From contig NC_066584.1 of the NCBI RefSeq assembly GCF_024323335.1, positions 426,708,319-426,772,318 on the forward strand: a stretch of DNA of 64,000 bases, given 5' to 3'. Shown here piece after piece: positions 33,940 to 45,189 of this stretch (position 1 is the stretch's first letter; the number at the start of each line of letters is the position of its first letter). The position numbers were made by a program, and so were the translations under genes. The stretch comes from Lathyrus oleraceus. Its lineage: Eukaryota > Streptophyta > Magnoliopsida > Fabales > Fabaceae. Under the pieces are notes generated by a model. That model saw only the letters and a program-made list of their open reading frames with translations, was not told where the DNA came from and searched no databases.

Positions 33940-35338
33940 TACACTTACTAGAACTGCCCATCAGTATACAAAATCAAAATTAAGTCTGATGGGTCAGTTG
34001 AGCGCTACAAAGCATGTCTTGTTGCTAACGGATTCTCTCAATTATATGGTATGGATTATGAAGAAACCTCTGCTCTAGTAGCCAAGATGACTAATATTCA
34101 CACTCTTATTGTAGTTTCATCGGTTCATCAGTTGCATATTTCTCAAATGGATGTTAAACCGATTCTCTAAATGGTGATCTTCATGAGGAAGTCTATATGG
34201 TACTTCATCCAGGTGTTTCTCATAATCATGGGGAAGTGTGTAAGTTGAAGAAGACTTTATATGGTTTGAAACAAGCTCTGTGGACTTGGTTTGAGAAGTT
34301 TACCAATGTTATTACATCTCTTAGTTTTTGATATAGTGATCATGATTCAGCTTTATTTGTCAAAACCACATCTCATGGTCTTATTTTACTTTTATTATAT
34401 GTTGATGATATGATAATTACAAGTGATGATGTTAATGGGATTGATGATTTGAAATTAAATTTAACCAAACAGTTTGAAATGAAGGATTTTGGTATTATTC
34501 GTTACTTCTTCGAGATTTAAGTTGCATAGCCTCCTAAAGGTTACCTTCTTTCTCAATCTAAGCACATTCCCAACATCCTTGAACAGGCTAGACTTTCTGA
34601 TACTAGAGAAACAAATAGTCCTCTTGAATTGAATGTGAAATATGATCCCTCTGATGGTGTTACTTTCCCAAATCCCACTTTGTATCACATTTTGAATGGT
34701 AGCCTGGTGTTCCTTACGATTACCTTAAGTTGTTCATATTGTCAGTCAGTTTGTTGTCTCTCCCACTACAGTATATTTAAAACATGTTCTTCGTTATCTT
34801 CGAGGAATCCAATTTCAGATCCTTTTATTTCCTTCATCGTCCTCATTGGAGTTACATGTTTATTCCGTCGGGTTGGTGACTCCACAGGTCGTAAGTCTAC
34901 CACGATTTTTTTTATCTTTCTTGGAGACTCTCTTATTTCTTGGAAAAGTAAGAAGCAATATATTGTATCCCACTCTTTTACAAAATCTGAGTATAATGTT
35001 ATGACATTCACCACTACTTAAATAATTTGTTTGTATTAGTTACTTTAGGATATGGGTGTCACTTTTTCTGACCAACTCCTATATATTGTGATAACAAAAT
35101 TACCATTCAAATTGCTCACATCTCAATATTTCATGAATGTACCAAGCACATTTAGAGTGGTTGTCACTTCACTCATCTTGTCACCATCTTCAGGGTAGAA
35201 CAATTACTTTATAATTCGTCTCTTCCTCTTTGCAAATTGCTTATTTGTTTACGAAGACGCATTCCATTAAACATTTTTGTTTCTTGATTGACAAACTCTT
35301 GATGCTTCCTATCATTGCATCATGAGATTGCGGGGAGA
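33940..35338 (+). pseudogene. Copia pol remnant: reverse transcriptase and RNase H
   Basis: Readable motifs: VYKIKIKSDGSVERYKACLVANGF, YEETSALVAKM, QMDVK, NGDLHEEVYM, KTLYGLKQALWTWFEKF, catalytic YVDDM (about 34398), [20 protein letters not shown] and, for RNase H, STGRKSTTIFFIFLGDSLISWKSKKQ...SHSFTKSEY (34863-35000). Stops and frameshifts are frequent (34330, 34518, 35020). It ends at a polypurine tract CGGGGAGA (35331-35338) directly before the LTR, so this is the genuine 3' part of a copia element. Gag, protease and integrase are missing. Confidence 0.85.
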
Positions 35339-35507
35339 TATTAGATAATATTATTATATTATTATATTATTATATAATATTATATATTATTGAGTGTAGT
35401 TTAGTCTTTTTCTATTATATAATATGTATACTCTATTGTAATCCTTATTCTATATACTTCTTTGTCTTCCTAATGGAAACCCTACAATATCTTCTCTTTT
35501 GTTAACA
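35339..35507 (+). repeat. Short copia LTR, 169 bp
   Basis: It begins TATTAGATAATATT right after the polypurine tract (TG of the usual TGTTAGA mutated to TA), has an (ATT)n-rich start and ends GTTAACA. Confidence 0.7.
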
Positions 35508-35738
35508 TGGTATCAAAGCCATGTTAATGGGTATTCGACACAGGCTCGCACTAGGCGTGAGGGTGGATATTGAAGTTGGTATTTGTATTTTGAAGTTTGT
35601 TTGAAGTCTCACATTGCTTAGGTTCCCATTCTTTTGGGTGTATAAATATGTGAGGGTAACCCCACTCTTTGAGCTAACTTTTGGGGATGAAGTTCAAAAA
35701 AATAATATAATATAAGTCTTTGAGTTTAACATTTATTA
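35508..35738 (+). other. Primer-site-like sequence and remnant after the LTR
   Basis: TGGTATCAAAGCC (35508-35520), an initiator-Met-type primer site, follows the LTR end directly. After it comes a TCTCACATTGCTTAGG...GAGCTAACTTTTGGGG segment of a type common in legume copia repeats. An LTR followed by a primer site means a second internal region once followed here. Confidence 0.6.
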
Positions 35739-36019
35739 CTCTCTCCGTCCCAAAATAAGTGTCGCACTTGTAAAAGATTGTCCCAAAATAAGTGTCACTT
35801 TTAGTTTCTAATGTAATTATTATTTTTATTTTGCAATTGTATCATCTAATTAATGCTCCTAATTTACTATTACTCCCATATTACATTAATGATAATTTGA
35901 ATACACCAATAACCAATAAGATAGTTTGATAAAATTATTGTTCTCTCTCTTTCATTTATCACATTTTCTTAATATGTGTGAAAGTATCAAGTATGACACT
36001 TATTTTGAGATGGAGAGAG
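35739..36019. mobile_element. Stowaway-type MITE, 281 bp
   Basis: Terminal inverted repeats CTCTCTCCGTCCCAAAATAA (left) and the complement of TTATTTTGAGATGGAGAGAG (right), flanked by TA on both sides (35737-35738, 36020-36021). The interior is AT-rich and non-coding. Stowaway elements are mobilised by Tc1/mariner transposases. Confidence 0.9.
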
Positions 36020-36149
36020 TATTTTATATCAATATCTATAACAATTAAAAAGATTTATGAAACATTATCATGGCCATAAATGAGGAATATATTTTTATAT
36101 TTTGATTATTTTATTATTTTTCAAGACAAAAATGTAGATATAAATACTA

Positions 36150-36245
36150 TTAAGACAATTAAGTTGATAGTACCGTCGAGACATTAAATTAGAGGGTGCA
36201 AGTTCAAATTTATGACATCTTATTTATTTTTAAGAGATACAATTC
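36150..36245 (+). repeat. Possible tRNA-derived SINE fragment
   Basis: GAGGGTGCAAGTTCAAATTTATGAC resembles a pol III box B in context. A similar GAGGGTTCAAGTTCTAGCATTAT lies at about 37450. No full SINE boundaries are visible. Confidence 0.3.
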
Positions 36246-36272
36246 TGACCACTAAACCGCTTATCAAAAAAT

Positions 36273-36625
36273 ATAGGGTTAAATATGTTTATGGTCGTGA
36301 TAAATATCTCAAATTTTGTTTTTAGTCCCTCAAAATATTTCATTTAAAGAATGATCCACCTAAAATTTTGCATCCGCACTTTTAATCCCTAATACTAAAA
36401 ATGTTGTTAAATCTGTCACTAATTCAGCCGTTAAGTAATAAATTATCGCTAAAATCTGTGCTAGTCCAGTCATTAAGCTGTAAAAACCATAGCTAAGTTA
36501 TATGAGGAATCAAAAATGTGTATGAAATTTTTTTAGAAAAATCATTTTAAAAAAAATATTTTGAGGAATTAAAAATAAAATTTAAGATATTTAAATAGAT
36601 CACGAATATATTTAATTTTAACATT
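36273..36625. mobile_element. MITE-like element with degenerate terminal repeats
   Basis: The left end GGGTTAAATATGTTTATGGTCGTGA and the complement of the right end (GTTAAAATTAAATATATTCGTGA) match with small gaps. The interior has the TTTTTAGTCCCTCAAAAT type of wording common in legume MITEs. Confidence 0.55.
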
Positions 36626-36701
36626 AAGAATACAATCCAAAAAAGAATCATTTTGATAAGAAATTTAATATTTACCTCACAAAGCAACAAAACCAAAAAG
36701 G

Positions 36702-36788
36702 AATGAAAAAGTGGAGGAACATGACAACAAGTTTCCAGAAACAAAATGAAAAAGTGGAGGAACAAGACAACAAGTTTCCAGAAACAAA
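36702..36788. repeat. 43-bp direct tandem repeat, 2 copies
   Basis: The word TGAAAAAGTGGAGGAACA...GACAACAAGTTTCCAGAAACAAA occurs at 36704 and 36747, 43 bp apart, with one base difference. Confidence 0.9.
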
Positions 36789-36859
36789 AAGGTCCCAATG
36801 TAATATAGAGTATATAATATAGGAAACGAGAAGCATATGAGAGAGGGAAAAAAAAATTT

Positions 36860-37565
36860 GTACAATGTTCTTTTCCCTAAAGTTTTACCAAAGTAAATGA
36901 TTTTTTATTACAAGTTTGATATATTATATACATGTTATCAAGGACAGAGATAAGTATCCAACTAGAAATCACTATGCGTCATGAGAATATGAGTTGACAA
37001 TTATTTTATGTAATATATCTTTGATGCATGATAGTAAGTGAAAGTGAATATGAATCTACATACGTGATTTAAATTGACGTGCACAAAATTGTTCTCTAAT
37101 AACGGTAATTATTAAATTTTAAAAAGGGACTCTTGAAAGTTGAAACAGAGATAGTTTGTGAGGGAGGCTTGAGTTTTACTATACCAAAAAATGTATGGGT
37201 CCACCAAGACTATCGTATTTGATGCAAATCCATTAATTTCGTACCTTTAAATGTGGGAGGGGTCCAAAATTTCTGGATATATAGCAAAATGAAATCTTTC
37301 AGTGGTAATTCTTCATTCCATTAGTGTTTGGAATGGTTGGCTACAATGGTACAAACTTTCTTGACTAGGTAGGATAAGTGGTGGATCTTGGAGAATTTAT
37401 ATTGGGGGTGTAAAAAAAGTATAGAATATGTTTGATATCACGCCACAAATGAGGGTTCAAGTTCTAGCATTATCATTATTTTAGATAAAAATGTAAGGAG
37501 TTGAGTTATAACTTGTAAAAAAGTTAAATAAAATGTTGTAAACGTATTTAAAAAATTTGAGGAGT
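36860..37565. other. No recognised gene or element
   Basis: AT-rich sequence without a coding signal, apart from the SINE-like word near 37450. Confidence 0.5.
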
Positions 37566-38846
37566 GTGAAAGTTCGTTCGGTTTGTTACTGAGTAATTAA
37601 TGTATTGTGAAGATATAAGAGTAATTCTTAAATTACTAAGACAACACACACTTAAAAATAGTTTTAAATTTCTTTTTCTATTAGGCTAAAACACCTTAAT
37701 ATCTATAAAAGAACCATCAATGTGCTTGTGGGATTGACCAAGGGTGTTCTTAATTATTTAGGAAGCTTTTGTACCGTACCAATGGATTAGGGACCTTATC
37801 CAACCAACTAAAGTAAGGAAAAAGTATTCTTAATCGATTAAAAAAACTTATAATCGATTAAGACACTTAGTTAATGTGGGGTTTCCTTTTTGGAATTAAA
37901 TTTGCCGCATTTTTTAAGCTTATAATCGATTAACCTTACGGTTAAATCGATTAGATCATTTAAAGACTCATGGATCTTTTCCTTTTTGATTCAAATTTTT
38001 CTCCTATAAATAGAGGGTTTCTCCTCATTCCAAAACACACCAGAAAACACATTTCTATAATACTTTCTCACTTTCTACTCTCTTCGTTTCATTTCTCTCT
38101 TTTTTACAAAATTGTCTTAGTGCTTTGAGAGTGAAAAATATCAATGAGGCTTTTGTTGTTTTGGTGTTGTGGGAATTTTGTAAGTTACTCAAGAGAGTTT
38201 GTCTTTTGTTTAATATCTTCAAAATGATTCACTGTATGGTTCTTGAGCCAAACCAGTTAAAAGTTTTGTTTGGTTCTTGATATTAGCTAGGTAAATCTTT
38301 GTTTTGTTCGTGAGCTCAGTCTGTTAAAAGCTCTCATTTGGTTATTGAGTTTAGCTGTCAAAATTTTTGTTTGGTTAACGAGTTCATCCGGGTGTAAAAG
38401 TTCGGTTTGATTATAAGATTATACCGTTGTAAAATCTCATTTAGTTTGGGTATTAGCCTGTGTAAAATTTTATATTATGTTGTAAGAAGGTTTATGGGCA
38501 TAACTCGAGAAAAATTCACATTTGATATAGTGACAATTCTAAAAAATAAATTATCGGGGACAGAAGTAGGCCAAGTGGTTAGTCCAAACCAATATAGATC
38601 ACTAGTGCATTTCTCTCTTCCCCGATCTCTTAACATTTCAGTTCTTTATTTCTTTCGCTATATTTTCCATCTCTTCATATCTACCATTTTAATTCTTTAA
38701 ATTATTCCATTGCCTATTCTCTATTTAATATATATAAATTTGATTTAAACATTTTTATAAATCAAGACCTTTATAATCAGACATATTTTCTTAACATACA
38801 TAATTCAACATTTCCCCTCTTTGTGTTTGGAGTCACTTGTTCAACA
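37566..38846 (+). repeat. LTR-like dispersed repeat, copy 2
   Basis: Homologous along its length to 23378-24629. It shares the CGATTAG words, TATA box (TATAAATAGAGGG, 38005), GTGAAAAATATCAATGA word (38130), repeated TTTGGTTC.TGAG modules (about 38215-38470) and end TTCAACA. Unlike copy 1 it is not followed by a clear primer site. Confidence 0.6.
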
Positions 38847-40989
38847 GTTAAGTGGGAAAATTTTAAACGAGTTTGATTAAACGTTTGGCTTGCGTATGGG
38901 AGTTAGTTCGTAGCTCGTGTTGATAGGAAAACGGAGGAAGTCCAGACCAAGGAAAGGCATGTTGACACACGATACTTGGTGAATGCCTTTACCTTTGAAG
39001 AAATGTTTGATATTACTGGTTTGTTCTCTAATTGGAGTTTTTTGTATTTTCTATATTTACTTCACTATTTTATTCTTATTTTTTGTGTGATGTATATAGC
39101 TCAAAAAAAATACAAGGCATAAAAGAAAAATGGGTTTGTCTCTAAAACAACAACTTATATTGCTAATATTTTTTCTTCCAACGTTGGCTCTTATAAAGTT
39201 AATGGTGGTAGGTTAACATATCCAATGTTGCCTCTTTGTCAAAGTCCATTTTTCTCAGATAATTTTTCATCCTTCTAAGGTTACTACTTCCATTTTTTCT
39301 ACTCTTGAGGTTGTTGCTTAAATTCTATCATCTTGGTGTCTCACCACAAAGAAGAAAGGTCATCCTTCTCCCACAAAGGAGACTCCCCCTAACCAAAAGG
39401 TTTCTTCCTGGTGTAGAAGCGGCATTCCTTGATTCTCCTAAGGATATCAACACATTGGTGTCCAAAGTTAACATGGCCAGATCATAGACATGGGGATAAC
39501 GAACTGCCAAAAGCCAATCATATAGTGTATTCCACATGAGGCAAGACTCCTTGCCTTGAATAGCTTTATGTTTACCTATGATGGGGGCTTTGCCGTTGAA
39601 GAAGAAAAATTAAGGACTAAGAACTCCCTCTATAAGTACCACTTGAAGTTCAACTATAGGTATAACTTTATCCAGACTAACACACTTTTATGAAATGTTA
39701 GAAAAATCTGGGGGGGCTGACTAAGGAGATGGAAGATGTGAAGATAGGTGCCTCTAGGATTAAAGAAAATTTGAAAAATATCAACAAAAAAACTTCTATA
39801 TGTGATTTATGAGGACCAAGAGAAAGTCCTCAAGGAGGAAAGGGTGAAAAATGAGAAATTGTGGAAGATCAATGAAGATATGAACTCCCTTTGCAAGAAA
39901 AGGAAAGCTTTTTGCAAGAGAATGACCTTTTGCAGAAGGAAAAAAGAGAATAGGTTATTGATAAACTTATTTATTCTACAAGAGAGTCCTTCCAAAAATT
40001 AATTAGATCAAGTTGTGTCCTTTAACCGTGTGGTCTCTCTTATGAAAGAAGAGGCTAGATCCAAAAAAAAAATGTTGCGAATAGAAAGTTAGTAGGGGAT
40101 TAATTACTTTTTTGTTGTGAAATTTAGTTGATATCGTCAAGCCTTAGTACATGTGTTTTGTCTATTTGTTTGTTCGATTATTTTTCTCCATCATCTATTC
40201 CCCTTTTATAACCTTATTTCTCCTATTCTCCAAGTGGTCATTACCATTATTGTATTAGTGACAATCAACATAATTGCATGCTCCCTTTCATATGCCTAAT
40301 GATGATATTGATTATTAAACTGACAAACTCTCTATATATCAAACTCTTCATAAGAGCCTATTATAACAACAAATAAGCCATTGACGTCGGGTTCATATCC
40401 CACCTTCATCCTAGACTGACCAAGGGATCGACCGAGCTTTCCATCCATATTATATTGGTTAACTCATATTTTTCCATGCAAGATTTCTACGGGATTTTGG
40501 TAAGAAATGTGGAGCTCGACCAATCGTAAAAATGGGTTCATAGAGCTTAGTATAAGTATAGTGGTATATAATCCCCTAAGAACGAGAATTTTTAGGATGA
40601 AATGTTTTAGCTTAGAGGGAAATCAAGCATATTGAGGTATGTATGAGCATACAAGTACACATTCCCCTAAGCATGATGCGTGTATGGGAGAAATGCTTAG
40701 CAATTTCCTTCCTACTGTTTTCATTCATTATTGAGATCACATGTGTGGACATCGTAAAGGTTTTGTCTTCCATTTACACTAATGTAATGATTAATATTCT
40801 TGGGAACTTACATTTTAAAGATTAGGGAATGTTTATTTATTTGATGAAGTGACGAGCATTGATTCCCTTTATCATTATAGAGATTGGTTCTAAGCAAGGT
40901 TGACATAGTGTTAGAACCATGTTTGGATGGTGAAAAAGTATGTATGTGTCGTCTAAAAGGGATGGGTGGCGAATACTAGGGGGTAATAG
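38847..40989 (+). other. Decayed internal region of a retroelement
   Basis: No continuous gene. A Lys/Glu-rich frame (39802-40002: KVLKEERVKNEKLWKINEDMN) looks like a coiled coil of the type found in gag-like legume retroelement proteins. The rest is too decayed to name. Confidence 0.4.
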
Positions 40990-41362
40990 TTGATTTTATG
41001 ATTTGTATACCCTTAATCATTTTTCAAGAGAAGGTTTTGAAAACTTTAAATGTTGCTCTCTCTCAATTTCATCCTAACAATTGGGCTTTTGTCAGAGCTT
41101 TGGAAATTGTTTGTCGAGGTCTAGATATTACATGTATTATAGATATCTTTTTTTTTATAAAACTAAAGGGGTTAATAAGGATGGTTGGGTTTTCGTATGT
41201 GTAATCCTTAACAGGACCCTTCTTATCCCTTATTCCTCCAATTATAAGAATTCGAAATATAAGTTCATCAAAGTTTGGGGTGCTGCTAATTTCCATGAGG
41301 TCATTCCAAATGAGGATAGTACTGACCAATTTCAAGTTTATTGGACGAATATGCCTTAATTC
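40990..41362 (+). pseudogene. Gag-like 'putative gypsy type transposon' domain remnant
   Basis: The first frame reads FQEKVLKTLNVALSQFHPNNWAFVRALEIVCRGLDI. After a frameshift the reading continues GVNKDGWVF, PYSSNYKNSKYKFIKVWG and FQVYWTNMP. This arrangement (HPN.WAFVRA...GW.....YKNFK..F..V......F..YWT.NP) matches the plant domain named putative gypsy type transposon (PF04195-like), an N-terminal gag-like module. The frameshift and stops mark a pseudogene. Confidence 0.65.
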
Positions 41363-41852
41363 ATCACTAGTTACAACTTTGATAAGATTAGCGCGACCAA
41401 GAAAGACGGGTTGATTTTTTGGAGAAATTTTGGTTTATGATGTGAAGGATTTGTTGAGGTATAAAGGAGACTTTTCCGAGCTCACAAATTTCATGGGTAA
41501 GTGTTTCCCTTTGTCCTTTGGTATAAGTTATATATAATTTCGTATTTTATTTGACCTTTCCTTTTTCTTTTCTTTTATAGGAAGAGTAACCCCTTTATTT
41601 GAAATAAATAAATGAGATGGTGAAGAATGCCAAGGCAAAAAGGAATGAAACGGGTCCTCACTGACAATCATAGTTCAAAGAAACTATCATACTCCACCAT
41701 AAATGATATAATCAACTTGAAGGTAAGTCATTCCAAGATGTTTCATTGTCTTCACCAACAATCATAGTTCATGAATAATTATCATGCTCTATTAGAAGAA
41801 TAAATTTCACATAAAATTCTGCTGAAATCTTATGGTGCAACTTCCATGTTGG
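41363..41852. other. No recognised feature
   Basis: AT-rich. Pieces such as CAATCATAGTTCA...AACTATCAT repeat at about 41665 and 41758, but no element is visible. Confidence 0.45.
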
Positions 41853-42411
41853 TAGGGATGGCAATTGGACCTATCCCTAGTGGATACCCATAAAAATCAC
41901 CCACAATGGGTAGGGTAAAACCCCGTAAAATGGGTACGGGCATGGGCACGAGAAATTATCCACTAAAATAAGCGAGTATGGACGTAGGTACGTGTACCTT
42001 AGTATCCACCCCGCCCCATACCTGCACAATATATATTTATATATTTTATTTTTTATTATTATATACACATGTATGCTTATAAGTTTTATTAAATACATCA
42101 CTATTAAACTCGTACACATTTTAATATAAATGTGTTTTTGATTTTTAAGTCAACAATAACATCCTTAACATTTTTAAATGTTGTTAAAAACTTAAAATGA
42201 CATGATAAATTACAATTGATTGTTATTTTTTATTAGAAATGGTAGTAAACGGATATGGGAATGGGTACTTAGGTACCCATAGTGCTCAGATACGGGTACA
42301 AATATTGTTGCCCATGCGGGTATGGGCCCAGGTACATGGATTTTTTCAAACCACAAGTATGAGGATGATTACTATAGTACACTACCCAAACCCTGCCCAT
42401 TGTCATCCCTA
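41853..42411. mobile_element. hAT-like MITE, about 559 bp
   Basis: The left end TAGGGATGGCAATTGG and the complement of the right end TAGGGATGACAATGGG match at 14 of 16 positions. The inside has many GGTACCCAT and GGGTACGGG words, the well-known style of this plant MITE family. I cannot see a clean 8-bp target duplication. Confidence 0.75.
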
Positions 42412-42810
42412 ATTGTTGACATAAAGCTCTTTAACCATCAACATAATCTCATAATACCCCTTGCATGAATGTCAATCAACACTCATGTACTAACTAACAC
42501 CTTATGTAATCCCAATTGTATCAACACCTTTTTTACTTGAGTTTTCCACATGTCAAAAATGATTATTCCATCAATTTTTTTAGCTCAAACTGCACAACGG
42601 AACTTGTGACTGCAACTTAAGAACATTTTCACAACACCACCCTTTTTTTCTAATGTGGAAAATCTGAAAAACATGCACCCACAAAGCATAGTAAGAACTC
42701 ATATGCCTTGGTTGAACGAAAAGCTCTCATACCAGTTATTGGGGAGACCGAGAGATAAGGAAGCAACAATAAGCCCAATTCCCTAAGACCACAAGAGATG
42801 GGAGACACCA
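42412..42810. other. No recognised gene
   Basis: Sequence immediately upstream of the chromovirus LTR. No coding signal seen. Confidence 0.45.
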
Positions 42811-45025
42811 TGTGACATTCCGATTTTGATTATTTTATTTTTTAAATTGAGTTTAGAATTCCTTAAATTGTTTTAATAGTATTATTAAGGATCGTTGGGT
42901 TTTTAGTAGAAACTATTATAATTTTTATTTATCTAAATTAATAGAGAAAAATATAAATTGTGCTTTGGGGAGGAAAATAGAAACTAATTAAAATTAAGGC
43001 GGTAAATAGAATTATTAAGAGTTGGCGGGGGTTATTAGAATTAATAAAAATAAAGATATGGTTTTTATTTAAATAGAGAAGGGAAATAGAATGAGGAGTT
43101 GTTTGGTGAAAAAAAGTTGTCAGCAAAGTAAGAGAAAAGGCCTAGCAGAGCAAGAGTAGGAAAAGAGACTCGGTTGTCGTAGATTCAAAGATTTTCCACG
43201 AATTCAAAGTAAGGGGAAAATGTTCATGATATGGGTGTTTAAGCATGAAGGATAGAGATGATTCCTTATCCTCTTTCCTTTTTCCTTTCCTCTTTTCTCC
43301 ATTGTTGAGGGATTTGGTGTTAAGATGGTTTGTGCAAAACCTCTCTAGATTTTTGTAATGTCACATTGTTTTCGTGCTTTACTCATTGTTGAATTACATG
43401 TGGAGACATATGTCTAACTTTAATGTTTGATGTTCATGAATATATGTTTTTATTTGATCAACATGATGATGATTTTGTGGCTAATTGATTTTATAAATGT
43501 TTAATATGTGTGTTATTTATGTGAATGGTTATAAACTTGTTGATGATTGATGACAATTAAAATTGTACCCTTACAAGTTGAATATTGCATATAGATGATT
43601 AGGTATGATTATTCATTGTAAAAACTGGATTGGGATAGGCCTAGGGTGAAGAAATTAGGTTTTTTAGTGAAATTCTCGTGAAAAAGTTGCAGAAACTGAG
43701 TCGTTTCCATCATGGCTACTATCGTAATCGATTACCAGCATAAATTTTTTTTTTTTATTGTTTCGGGGTTGCTAGTTGATTATTATAGTCTGGCATGGAG
43801 AATTTTTGAAGTGAAACTAAAAATGGCATATCTTAAGTTTCGTGACTATGAATGAGGCGCGATTTAAAATGTTGGAAATCTAGCGCATATCTTATGGTAA
43901 TATCCCAAGATGTTTTAAATGTGTAAATTGCGTCGTTTGACTCGATTGTTTTTTAGTGGTTTCTAAGTCTTCCGACTATTTGATGTTGTCTGACGAGTAT
44001 TGATGATAAAATTATATATTTTAATTATTATGTTGAGTTTATGGTGAACGCCTCATGATGAATAAAGTTGTTGAGTTTATGCTAACATGTTTTGGTTTAG
44101 TGGAACCATTAATGTGGCCTTGCATTGGTGATTATTTATGGTGAGTTTTAGGTTCGAGAAGAACCAGTGACGAGTATTGAAGTTGGAGGTTCATACGAGT
44201 ATTGCTTATATTTGTGTAGCATCCATGCATCATGTATATTGGAGATAGGTATGACTTATGTCTAGTGACGAGTTAGGACTTGGGTCTAGTGACGAATAAG
44301 ACATCGGTTTAGTGACGAGTTATGACTTTGGTCCAGTGACGAGTTGAATGCTTCAGTAACACACCTTTGAATATCCGAATTTTGATACCACATGCATTGT
44401 AGTAGAGGATATGATTACCTTGCATTCCTAATTGAATTTGTGAATGATTATTTTCGTGAATGGATTGTATGATTGATTATTTATGCTAATTGCACTATCC
44501 TTGGTATTTTATGCACTGTTAACATATGTGAATGTATTCTCACCCCCTATTTATTTCTGTGTTGCTCTTTACGCATGTGGTGCAAATACTCAGGTAGAGA
44601 CTAAGGAGCTTTAGTTGTTGCTTATATTGGAGGATGGAATAGTTTGCCTTATTTGTCATTTATCTATTGTGTTGTTAGTTTCTCGTGTGTCACTCAGATA
44701 GTGTAACACTGGATTGGGAATACTGTATTTTGTTTTATTTTTTTGTTTTTCTTTTTGCGTTGTTTAGTTTCCCATGTGTCACTATAATAGTGTAACACTG
44801 GGTTAGGAATACTGTATTTTATTTTATTTTTTCTGCAAGTTGTCTAATTAAACCTTTTGATTAAATAAAGTTGATTTCTATTTATGAGATAATTGAAGAT
44901 GTGTTGGAGTTTATTTTTCGCTGCTATCATGAATTGAGAATGTTATGCTGAGAGATGTGGCACCCTTTTGAGTATTTTATTTCGTGTGTTTTAGAAGTTA
45001 AATGTTTGGGGTTTAGGGTGTTACA
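42811..45025 (+). repeat. Chromovirus 5' LTR, 2215 bp
   Basis: It starts TGTGACATTCCGATTTTG and ends GGTGTTACA, followed by TAGT and the primer site. It contains runs of AGTGACGAGTTAGGACTT-type words (44250-44350). A tandem-like pair of TTTAGTTTCCC/TTAGTTTCTCG...GTGTAACACTGG modules lies at about 44680-44820. Confidence 0.85.
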
Positions 45026-45189
45026 TAGTTGGTACCAGAGAAGGTCGCTCCATTCAGCCTAGGTTTTTTGAACTTGTTTATACTCAGGTGTGAGACATAT
45101 GTGTGAACACTATCAGTGCTTGTTTTCATTAATCACTATTTACTTTATTGTTAAAATTGGTTTTATGGCAAGTTGTCCATGAAGAAATA

